The notes under the pieces were generated by a model, which worked only from the letters and a program-made list of their open reading frames with translations, made no database searches and was not told where the DNA came from. Shown here in pieces: positions 38,831 through 47,000 of a DNA stretch of 64,000 nucleotides (position 1 is the first letter of the stretch; the number at the start of each line of letters is the position of its first letter). The stretch is from Roseateles amylovorans. GTDB taxonomy: Bacteria > Pseudomonadota > Gammaproteobacteria > Burkholderiales > Burkholderiaceae_C. The stretch is from assembly GCF_025398155.2 (NCBI RefSeq), contig NZ_CP104562.2, positions 5,456,001-5,520,000 of the forward strand, given 5' to 3'. Position numbers and translations under genes: made by a program.

Positions 38831-39697
38831 ATGAGCATGCTGGAACGGGTCAAGGCCGCATTGCCGGCATTGCCGCCGGCCGAGCAACGGGTGGCCAAGC
38901 TGTTGCTGGCCGATCCGCGCGCGTTTGCGAGCCTGCCAGTCAGTGAGCTGGCGGATCGGTCTCACGTGAGCAAACCCACCGTGGTCCGCTTCTGCCGCAG
39001 CGTGGGCTATGACGGGCTCGCCGACTTCAAGCTGAAGCTGGCCGGCAGCGTGAATGAAGGCGTGCCCTTCGTCCACCGCGCCGTCGACGAAGACGACAAA
39101 CCGTCCGATCTGATCGTGAAGGTGGTCGACAACGCCGTCGCCGCCCTGCTGCACTATCGCAATGACGCCGCCAGCCATGCCTTCGAACGCGCCATCGGCG
39201 CGCTGTCCGAAGCCGGTCGGCATCAGAAACGCATCGAGTTCTACGGCGTCGGCAACTCCGGCATCGTGGCCCTGGACGCCCAGCACAAGTTCTTCCGCCT
39301 CGGCGTGAACACCTTCGCCTGCAGCGACGGCCACATTCAGCTGATGAGCGCCACGATGCTCGGCCCCGGCGACTGCGCCGTGATCATCTCCAACTCAGGC
39401 CGCAGCCGCGATCTGATGGACGCCGCCGAAATCGCCCGCAAAAAAGGCGCCACCACCATCATCATCACCGCCAGCGGATCGCCCCTCGCGCAGATGGGCC
39501 AGCTGCCCGGCCAGGTGCTGCTCGCCGTCGACCACCCCGAAGACTACGACCGCTACAGCCCCATGGTGTCGCGCCTGCTGCATCTGATCGTGGTGGACGT
39601 ACTGACCACCGGCGTCGCCCTGCGCCTGGGCGAAAACCTCCGCCCCATGCTGCAGGAGATCAAGCGCAACCTGCGCAGCAAGCGCTACGCGAGCTGA
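38831..39697 (+). CDS. hexR: MurR/RpiR-family transcriptional regulator, HexR-like
   Basis: A 288-residue regulator with an N-terminal RpiR-type helix-turn-helix (about 1-75, with SELADRSHVSKPTVVRFCRSVGY) and a C-terminal SIS sugar-phosphate-binding domain (about 125-260, with EFYGVGNSGIVALDAQHKFFRLG and VIISNSGRSRDLMDAA). HexR senses KDPG and represses zwf and Entner-Doudoroff genes in proteobacteria. The position downstream of zwf and near pgi/tal supports HexR over other RpiR members. A candidate operator lies at the zwf start. Confidence 0.88.
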   Translation: MSMLERVKAALPALPPAEQRVAKLLLADPRAFASLPVSELADRSHVSKPTVVRFCRSVGYDGLADFKLKLAGSVNEGVPFVHRAVDEDDKPSDLIVKVVDNAVAALLHYRNDAASHAFERAIGALSEAGRHQKRIEFYGVGNSGIVALDAQHKFFRLGVNTFACSDGHIQLMSATMLGPGDCAVIISNSGRSRDLMDAAEIARKKGATTIIITASGSPLAQMGQLPGQVLLAVDHPEDYDRYSPMVSRLLHLIVVDVLTTGVALRLGENLRPMLQEIKRNLRSKRYAS

Positions 39698-39872
39698 AGT
39701 CAGCGCGGCGGCTCCCGTGGGGCGCCTGCCGCGATCGTGTCGTCCCGCCGTGTGTCGATGATGGACCGCCCTCGGGCCACCTGATCGCACCGCAACATCC
39801 GCGAGGCGGCAAGCGCCATCGTCGAGGCTCAGGCCCCGGTTGGCGTCGCACCGACGCCTACGCCACGCCATG

Positions 39873-39902
39873 AAAAAAGCCCTCGGTCTCTCAACCGAGG
39901 GC
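39873..39902 (-). terminator. Intrinsic terminator of the S9 peptidase gene
   Basis: GCCCTCGGT (39879-39887) pairs with ACCGAGGGC (39894-39902) around a 6-base loop. In the minus direction it ends in six Ts. It is 55 bp after the peptidase stop. Confidence 0.92.
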
Positions 39903-39957
39903 CCTCGTCATCAACCTCCCGGCCGCTCACGCAGCGACCGGATCGCTCAGCGACGAC

Positions 39958-42633
39958 TCACTTCTGCGCGGCGCCAAACTGGCGCAGCCAGAAGGCTTCG
40001 TACTTGCGGTGCCAGCCCACCGGCTTGACCGCACCGCCCAGGCCGTGCTCGCCGTCCGGGTCCAGGAACAACTCGACCAGCCCCTCCTTGCCCGATTCCA
40101 ACAGCGCGCGGTAGACATTCACCGTGTCCTGGTAGAGGACGTTCGGATCCTGCATGCCGTGCACGAGCATCAGCGGCTTCTTCAGGTTCTTGGCCAGCGG
40201 CAGCAGCGAGTATTTGCGCAGCACCGGCTTGCTGCGGTCCACCTTGCCGATGGTGCGGCCGCTGTACCAGCTGTTGTAGTTCTCCCATTCGGTCGGCCCC
40301 GCACCGGCAATGCCCGCCGCGAACAGGTCGGGCTTGGTGTACATCGTGTACTGCGTCTGGAAGCCGCCGAAGCTCCAGCCGTTAAGGCCAATGCGCGCCC
40401 CGTCCACGCCCAGGTTGGCCTTCATGTAGGCGACCAGGTCTTCCAGGTCTTCCGCCTGCGGTGCGCCCGGCTTCTCCCAGTTGGCGTCGGCGAATTTCTC
40501 GCCGTAGTTGGAATGCCCGCGCGGATCCACCGTGACCGTCAGGTAGCCATGCTTGGCCGCCATGTACATCGCGAAGACATAACCGGTCGGCTGGAAGCTG
40601 TCGGTCTCCACCGAGTGGCGGTCGTTCAGCGGGCCGCCGTAGGTGTAGACGATCGCTGCGCGCTTGTCGGTCGGCGCCCAGCCCAGCGGCTTGAAGACAT
40701 AGGCGGGAATCGTGTCGCCATGCCGGTTCTTGAAGCTGAACCGCTCCGGACGCAGCACATCCACCTGCGCCCATGCCGGATCATGGCTCTGGGTCAGCAC
40801 CCGGCCGGCCTCAGGACCCGATGCCGCCGACTGGCCCTTGATCAGCTTCAGTTCCGGGCGCTCGGCCCAGTGGCCCGCCACCGAGGCCAGCCACTGGCCG
40901 CCCTTGGCCACCGTCGCCGCCCGGTGATAGTCCGGCGCGCGGCCCAGCGCGGTCATGCGGCCGTCCTTGAGCTCCACGCGCCACAGGTTCATCGACGCGT
41001 AGTCGTCCTTGTTGGCGACGATGAACATCGTCTTCACATCGGGCGTGAAACCCAGCACCTGATAGGCCTCGAACTCGCCGGTCACCAGCGGACGGACCGA
41101 GCGATCCGCGCCGGCCGCCAGGCTCATCGCATACGGCTGGCGCCAGCCGTTGTCGGCCAGGATCAGCACCAGCTGCTTGCTGTCGGGCGTGAAGCTGGGC
41201 GTCATCACATTCACCAGCTCGTGGTGGATGGGCGCGCGGCGCTCCAGCACCATCTCCGGTTTGGCGCCGGCGTCGGGCTTGCCCAGGTAGACGCGGAACA
41301 GGTCCTTCTCACGCTCGAAGGTGGTGAACACATAGTGGCTGCCGTCTCGGGCCCACACCACCGGCGAGATCTCGAACCAGTAGTCGCCCCCCGGATGAGT
41401 GAAGACCGGCGCCGGCTGACGGGTCGGCACCTGACCGACCGCCGGCACCGGACGGATGTAGATCGCCAGCGATTCAATGCCGCGCTTGTCGTCGGAGACC
41501 TCGCGGTTCACCTTCTTGGCGGTGGCGAATCGCTCGCCGTAATTCATGATCTCGACCTGGCGGCCGGGCTTGGGTGCGGGCTTGCCGTCCGCCCCCACCA
41601 GCGGCGCCTGAGCGGCCAGCGCCATCCAGCGGCCGTCCTCGCTGATCGTGGTCTGGGCGATGCGGAACTTGCGGTCCTCATCGTCCGGATTGAACAGCTC
41701 ACGGTTGATCACCTCGATGCCGGCCGTCGACAGTCGCACCCGCAGCACGCGGGTATCGTCCTGCACGATCAGATGCTGGTCGTCCGGCGAATAGGCCACC
41801 GGCTTGAGACTGCGGCCAGTCGACAGCAGTGGCTCGGCGCGCTCGGTGCCGGCCTTCCAGCGCAGCAGTTGGCCGCGGTAGCTGAACACCAGCTCATCGC
41901 GCTGGGTCGCCCAGACGAATTGCGAGATGCCGGGATAGAGGTCCTCCGGCTTGAGCTTTTCCTTCTCGCGCTTCTTCTTCAGCTCATCGCGCAGTTCCCA
42001 CAGCGCCATGTCCTTGGGATCCTTGGCCGGCTTCTTCGCCTCCGGCGCCGAAGCGCCCGAGGCCGGTTCGGCGGCCGCAGCGGGGGCATCGCCCCAGGTG
42101 GCCTTCTCGGCGGCCTTGCGAGCCTCCTCGCGCTGCTTGCGCGCGGCCAGTTCCACCTTCAGTTCGGCCAGCGCCTGGCGCTCCCATTGCTCCAGGTCGA
42201 CCGTCTCGCCACGCAGATAGGCCGCCTGCGCCTCTTCGCGGGACTGGCGCTCGGCCAGTTCGTTGCGCTTTTGCTTGAGCTTGGCGGCGTAACGCTCCAG
42301 CGATTCCGGGGTCTCCACCACCGCCATCTGCGTCGGCGAACTCACCCGCAGCGTCTTGCCGGTCTGGATGTCATGCACATACAGATCGCTGCCCGGCTCG
42401 CCGAACGGGTTCCACAGATAGGCCAGATAACGGCCGCTGGCGCTGAACCGCAGGTCCTTGGCCGCCTCGCCCCGATAGGGTTCGGCGCGGAACAGCTGCT
42501 CCAGGGTCAGCGGACGATTGGCCACCGCGACCGGCACGGCGGCCGGCGTGGTTTGCGCCTGGCTGCCGTCGCTCAGTCCGAGCCCGGTCGCCAGGGTCGC
42601 CAGCGCCAGGGAATTCAAGATCCATTGCTTCAA
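39958..42633 (-). CDS. Exported S9-family prolyl oligopeptidase-like peptidase with coiled-coil insertion
   Basis: An 891-residue exported serine peptidase of the DPP-IV/acylaminoacyl peptidase type. It has a signal peptide (MKQWILNSLALATLATGLG, cleavage near SQAQ), a beta-propeller region with repeated SPDDQHLIV-like blades, and a C-terminal alpha/beta-hydrolase. The catalytic triad is visible: S754 in GWSFGGF, D829 in HGMQDPN and H863 in DGEHGLG. Residues 110-235, between the first propeller blades, are a Lys/Glu/Arg/Ala-rich insertion predicted to form long helices, unusual for the family. It is transcribed alone and has a strong terminator. The substrate is unknown. Confidence 0.92.
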   Translation of the reverse strand: MKQWILNSLALATLATGLGLSDGSQAQTTPAAVPVAVANRPLTLEQLFRAEPYRGEAAKDLRFSASGRYLAYLWNPFGEPGSDLYVHDIQTGKTLRVSSPTQMAVVETPESLERYAAKLKQKRNELAERQSREEAQAAYLRGETVDLEQWERQALAELKVELAARKQREEARKAAEKATWGDAPAAAAEPASGASAPEAKKPAKDPKDMALWELRDELKKKREKEKLKPEDLYPGISQFVWATQRDELVFSYRGQLLRWKAGTERAEPLLSTGRSLKPVAYSPDDQHLIVQDDTRVLRVRLSTAGIEVINRELFNPDDEDRKFRIAQTTISEDGRWMALAAQAPLVGADGKPAPKPGRQVEIMNYGERFATAKKVNREVSDDKRGIESLAIYIRPVPAVGQVPTRQPAPVFTHPGGDYWFEISPVVWARDGSHYVFTTFEREKDLFRVYLGKPDAGAKPEMVLERRAPIHHELVNVMTPSFTPDSKQLVLILADNGWRQPYAMSLAAGADRSVRPLVTGEFEAYQVLGFTPDVKTMFIVANKDDYASMNLWRVELKDGRMTALGRAPDYHRAATVAKGGQWLASVAGHWAERPELKLIKGQSAASGPEAGRVLTQSHDPAWAQVDVLRPERFSFKNRHGDTIPAYVFKPLGWAPTDKRAAIVYTYGGPLNDRHSVETDSFQPTGYVFAMYMAAKHGYLTVTVDPRGHSNYGEKFADANWEKPGAPQAEDLEDLVAYMKANLGVDGARIGLNGWSFGGFQTQYTMYTKPDLFAAGIAGAGPTEWENYNSWYSGRTIGKVDRSKPVLRKYSLLPLAKNLKKPLMLVHGMQDPNVLYQDTVNVYRALLESGKEGLVELFLDPDGEHGLGGAVKPVGWHRKYEAFWLRQFGAAQK

Positions 42634-42807
42634 AGTGCCTCTCCACGCCCCGGCTTGTGTCGGGGACGCGGAATTCTAGGAACCTCCGCTACACCTGCTT
42701 ACCCCATCGACGTCCACCGGGAACGGCTAGCGCGCGTTAGACACCCAGGCTTTCCCTGAGTTGGCGCGCAAACAGCCTGTTCTGCGCGCTTTGCCGAGGA
42801 CCCGGAC

Positions 42808-43398
42808 ATGAAAAAACTGCTGATCTCTGCCTCCCTGGCCCTGACCGCCCTGTTCGCCGGCCCCGCTTTGGCGGGTGACGTGGGCATCTCGGTCAGCATC
42901 GGCCAGCCTGGCTTCTACGGCCAGATCAACGTCGGCAACCAGCCGCCGCCCGCCGTCGTCTACGCCGAGCCGGTGATGGTGGAGCGGGTCTATGCCCCCG
43001 CCCCGCCCGTCTATCTCCGGGTGCCGCCGAACCATCTCCACGCCTGGTCGCGCCACTGCGGCTACTACGGTGCCTGCGGCCGTCGGGTCTATTTCGTCCG
43101 CGAGGACTGGTATGCCCGCACCTATGCACCGGCCTACTATGGCCGCCCGGTCGCCCGGCCCTACCCGGTCTACGGTCCGGCGCCGCATTGGGAACGCCGG
43201 GAGTGGGACCGTCGCGGCTGGGATGACCGCCGGGGCTGGGAAGACCGTCGCAGTTGGGACGACCGCCGCGGCGGGGACGACCGTCGCGGCTGGGATGATC
43301 GGCGCGGCGGCCATGAGCGCCGCGACTGGGACGATCGACGCGGTGACCGGGGCGACCGTGGAGAAAGAGGCGAACACCGCGGCCGACACGACCATTGA
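42808..43398 (+). CDS. Exported protein with Trp-Asp-Asp-Arg-Arg-Gly repeats
   Basis: A 196-residue protein with a signal peptide (MKKLLISASLALTALFAGPALA). The middle part is Pro/Tyr-rich (PPPAVVYAEPVMVERVYAP), with a CGYYGACGRRVYFVREDWY segment resembling small envelope proteins of betaproteobacteria. From about residue 128 to the end it consists of imperfect W(D/E)DRRG units, then DRGDRGERGEHRGRHDH. The tail is strongly charged and likely disordered. The function is unknown; RNA, DNA or polyanion binding in the periplasm would be speculation. It starts at an ATG after GAGGACCCGGAC. Confidence 0.8.
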   Translation: MKKLLISASLALTALFAGPALAGDVGISVSIGQPGFYGQINVGNQPPPAVVYAEPVMVERVYAPAPPVYLRVPPNHLHAWSRHCGYYGACGRRVYFVREDWYARTYAPAYYGRPVARPYPVYGPAPHWERREWDRRGWDDRRGWEDRRSWDDRRGGDDRRGWDDRRGGHERRDWDDRRGDRGDRGERGEHRGRHDH

Positions 43399-43433
43399 GG
43401 GCGTCAGGGCCATTGATTTCAGCGGCCCTCGCG

Positions 43434-43439
43434 TATAGT
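43434..43439 (+). promoter_or_regulatory. Candidate -10 element before the 107-residue protein gene
   Basis: TATAGT with TTGATT 15 bp upstream (43413-43418) forms a promoter with short spacing. The start codon follows about 54 bp downstream. Confidence 0.35.
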
Positions 43440-43492
43440 CGGTGCATCCCGCATGTCTGACATCGTTGTGACATGCCCAACCGCGCCGAGCC

Positions 43493-43816
43493 ATGTTCGC
43501 CAAAGTCATTGCCGCCCTGGGTCTCCTGATCTGCGTGCTGCTGGCCGTGGACATGTGCCTGCCCGCCCGACATCAACGGGCCTGGCGAGCCTGGATCCGG
43601 CGTCCCATGGGCGGATCCGGCGGGTCCGGCGGTTTCAGCCGCTTCGCTCGATCCCCCTTCTCCGGCCTCGGCCACCGCTTCAGCTCCCGCGAACGCCGCC
43701 GCGCCGCGCACGACGCCGCCCAAGATGCGATCGCCCGCGCCAAGCATCGATCGAACAACTGGGATGGCAATGTCTATCACGGCGACGAGTTCGACCAGCG
43801 TCGCAAACCACACTGA
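43493..43816 (+). CDS. Small membrane-anchored protein of unknown function
   Basis: A 107-residue protein with one N-terminal membrane helix (AKVIAALGLLICVLLAVDMCL) and a basic cytoplasmic part (RHQRAWRAWIRR, SSRERRRAAHDAAQDAIARAKHRS). A glycine-rich linker (GGSGGSGGF) lies between them. I recognise no family. The C-terminus (NNWDGNVYHGDEFDQRRKPH) looks conserved in style rather than random. It is followed by the shared terminator facing uvrA. Confidence 0.68.
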   Translation: MFAKVIAALGLLICVLLAVDMCLPARHQRAWRAWIRRPMGGSGGSGGFSRFARSPFSGLGHRFSSRERRRAAHDAAQDAIARAKHRSNNWDGNVYHGDEFDQRRKPH

Positions 43817-43887
43817 GCCCCCCGCCGTCGAGCGGGACCCACCACACCGCACCGCCGGTGACCTCAACCCTGTGACGGCATGACATG

Positions 43888-43924
43888 AAAAAGGCGCCTC
43901 CCCTTCTCAGGGCAGGCGCCTTTG
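43888..43924. terminator. Convergent terminator between the 107-residue protein gene and uvrA
   Basis: AAAGGCGCCT (43890-43899) pairs with AGGCGCCTTT (43914-43923). In the minus direction the hairpin runs into TTTTT, so it mainly terminates uvrA; in the plus direction the T-tract is weak (TTTGCTTT). Confidence 0.8.
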
Positions 43925-44016
43925 CTTTGGGGTCAACGGCTGCGACCCGCATCAGTCACTGACTCGCCGCTGCGCGACCGCATCCACCTCGGCCGGCAAG
44001 CGCCAGCGGCGCACGC

Positions 44017-47000
44017 TCAGTGGCGGGCCAGCACCGGTGCCAGCGCCCGACCGGTGTGGGTGTCCTGGATCACCAGCGTCTCCGGCCGGCCTTGCGCCAC
44101 CACACGGCCACCGGCCGAGCCCCCCTCGGGGCCGAGGTCCAGCACCCAGTCGGCTTCGGCAATGACGTCGAGGTCATGCTCGATCACCACCACGCTGTGG
44201 CCACCATCCACCAGACGGTGCAGCACCCGGATCAGCTTTTCCACGTCGGCCATGTGCAGGCCCACCGTCGGTTCGTCCAGCACATACAGCGTGTGGGGCG
44301 CTTTCTGGCCGCGGCGGGTGACGTCGTCCCGCACCTTCACCAGTTCCGACACCAGCTTGATCCGCTGCGCTTCGCCGCCGGACAGCGTGGGGCTTGGTTG
44401 CCCCAGCGTCAGATAGCCCAGGCCGACGTCCTGCAACAGCTTGAGCGGATGCGCGATGTTGTTCATCACCGAGAAGAACTCCACCGCTTCGTCCACCTCC
44501 ATCTGCAGCACTTCGCCGATGCTCTTGCCGCGCCAGCTCACCGCCAGCGTCTCGGGATTGAAGCGCTGGCCGTGGCACTGGTCGCAGAGCACCTTCACAT
44601 CCGGCAGGAAGCTCATCGCGATGGTGCGCATGCCCTGGCCTTCGCAGCCGGGGCAGCGCCCTTCGCCCGTATTGAAGCTGAAACGACCCGGACCATAACC
44701 GCGGGCCTTGGCCTCCAGCGTTTCCGCAAACAGGCGGCGGATCGCATCCCAGAAGCCGATGTAGGTCGCCGGGCAGCTGCGCGGGGTCTTGCCGATCGGC
44801 GTCTGATCAACCTCCAGCACCCGGTCCACCTGCTGATGGCCCTCGATGCCCTCGCAGCCTTGCCAGGTCGACGGCGCCCGGCGCAGCGGCACCGCCGCGG
44901 CCATGTTGGCCAGCAACACGTCGCGCGCCAGGGTGCTCTTGCCCGAACCCGACACGCCGGTGATGGCCACCAGGCGATGCAGCGGCACGTCCACCGTCAC
45001 CCCGCGCAGGTTGTGCAGGGTGGCGTTGAGCACCGTCAGCTTCGGCGCGTCGGCGGCGATCTCTCGACGCGCCTGCAGTGGATGGATCAGCGGATGCGAC
45101 AGGAAGCGTCCGGTCAGGGATTCCGGATTCGCCGCCAGTTGCGCCGCCGTGCCCTCCGCAATCACCCGACCGCCTCGTTTGCCCGCGCCCGGACCGATGT
45201 CGATGATGTGATCGGCGCGGCGAATGGTGTCCTCGTCATGCTCCACCACCACCAGCGTGTTGCCCTTGTCGCCCAGCGTGGACAAGGCCTTCAGCAGGAT
45301 CTGGTTGTCGCGCGGATGCAGGCCGATGGTCGGCTCATCCAGCACATAGCAGACGCCCTGCAGGTTGCTGCCCAACTGGGCGGCCAGCCGGATGCGTTGC
45401 GCCTCGCCGCCGGAGAGCGTCGGAGCGGCACGGTCCAGGGTGAGGTAGCCCAGGCCCACTTCCTCCAGGAATTCCAGACGGCCGCGGATCTCGCTCACCA
45501 CATCGCGGGCGATCTCGGCATCCCGGCCGGTCAGGCTCAGGCCGGCGACCCATTCACGGGCCTCGGTCACGCTCCAGGCGGCGACGGTGGCGATGGTCTC
45601 GTCCTCGAAGGTCACCGAGCGCGCCACCGGATTCAGGCGCGAGCCATGGCAGTCCGGGCAGGGCTGGTCGGTCAGGCCCTCGATCTCGGCCTCCTCGGAC
45701 GGGAAGCTCTGCTCGCGGCCGCGATTGCCGTCCTTGTCCTGCACCGTGTCGTCCAGCGCCTTGCGCTGCTCACGGGTCAGCGCCAGGCCGGTGCCGACGC
45801 AGGTGGTGCACCAGCCGTGCTTGGAGTTGTAGCTGAACAGGCGCGGGTCCAGTTCGGGATAGCTGGTGCCGCAATGCGGGCAGGCGCGCTTGGTGGAGAA
45901 CACCCGCAAGTTGCCGATGCCCCGGGTGGGCTTGGCCAGCCGCAAGGCGTCCTGCAGGCCGTCCAGCGGCGCCAGCACATGCACCACGCCCTTGCCGTGA
46001 TCCAGCGCCTTGGCCAGCAGCTCGCGGAGGTCGCCCTCGGTTTCGGGCGTGACGATCATGTCGCCGACCGGCAGCTCGATGCTGTGCTCCTTGAACCGAT
46101 CCAGGCGCGGCCAGGGGCTGGTGGGCAGGAACTCGCCATCCACCCGCAGGTGGGTGTGACCCCGGGCCTTGGCCCATTTGGCCAGGTCGGTGTAGATGCC
46201 CTTGCGATTCACCACCAGCGGCGCCAGCAGGCCCAGATGCTGGCCCCGGTAGTCGCGCATCAGTTGGGCCGCGATCGCCTCGATGCTTTGCGGACGCACC
46301 GGTGTGCCGTCCTTCGGGCAATGCTGCACGCCGAGCTTCACATAGAGCAGACGCAGGAAGTGCCAGACCTCGGTCGTGGTCGCCACCGTGCTCTTGCGAC
46401 CGCCGCGCGACAGCCGCTGTTCGATCGCCACCGTCGGCGGGATGCCCCAGACCGCATCGACCTCGGGCCGGCCGGCCGGTTGCACGATCGAGCGCGCATA
46501 GGCGTTCAGCGATTCCAGATAGCGGCGCTGGCCCTCGTTGAACAGGATGTCGAAGGCGAGCGTGCTCTTGCCGGAGCCGGACACGCCGGTGACCACATTG
46601 AACTTGCCGCGCGGGATGCTGACGTCGACCGACTTCAGGTTGTGCTCGCGCGCATTGACGATGCGGATGGCCTCATCCGCCGGGCGCCGGCGACGTATCA
46701 GCGACTGCAACGGTCGGCCTTCGGCCACCTTCACCGGTGCGCGGTCCATCTCCAGCGCGTACTCGCGCAGCGCCTGCGCGGTGTGGGAGGTGGGGTGCTC
46801 CTTCAGATGCTCCGGCGTGCCGACGGCCACGACCAGGCCGCCGTCCTCGCCACCTTCGGGGCCCAGGTCGATCACCCAGTCCGAGGCGCGGATCACATCC
46901 AGGTTGTGCTCGATCAGGATCAGCGAATGACCGGCCGACAGCAGCTTGCGCATCGCGCGCATCAGCTTGGCGATGTCGTCGAAGTGCAGCCCGGTGGTCG

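Noticed and set aside
40009..42759. A 916-codon plus-strand frame
   Set aside because: It is antisense to the S9 peptidase, whose catalytic triad and signal peptide are clear.
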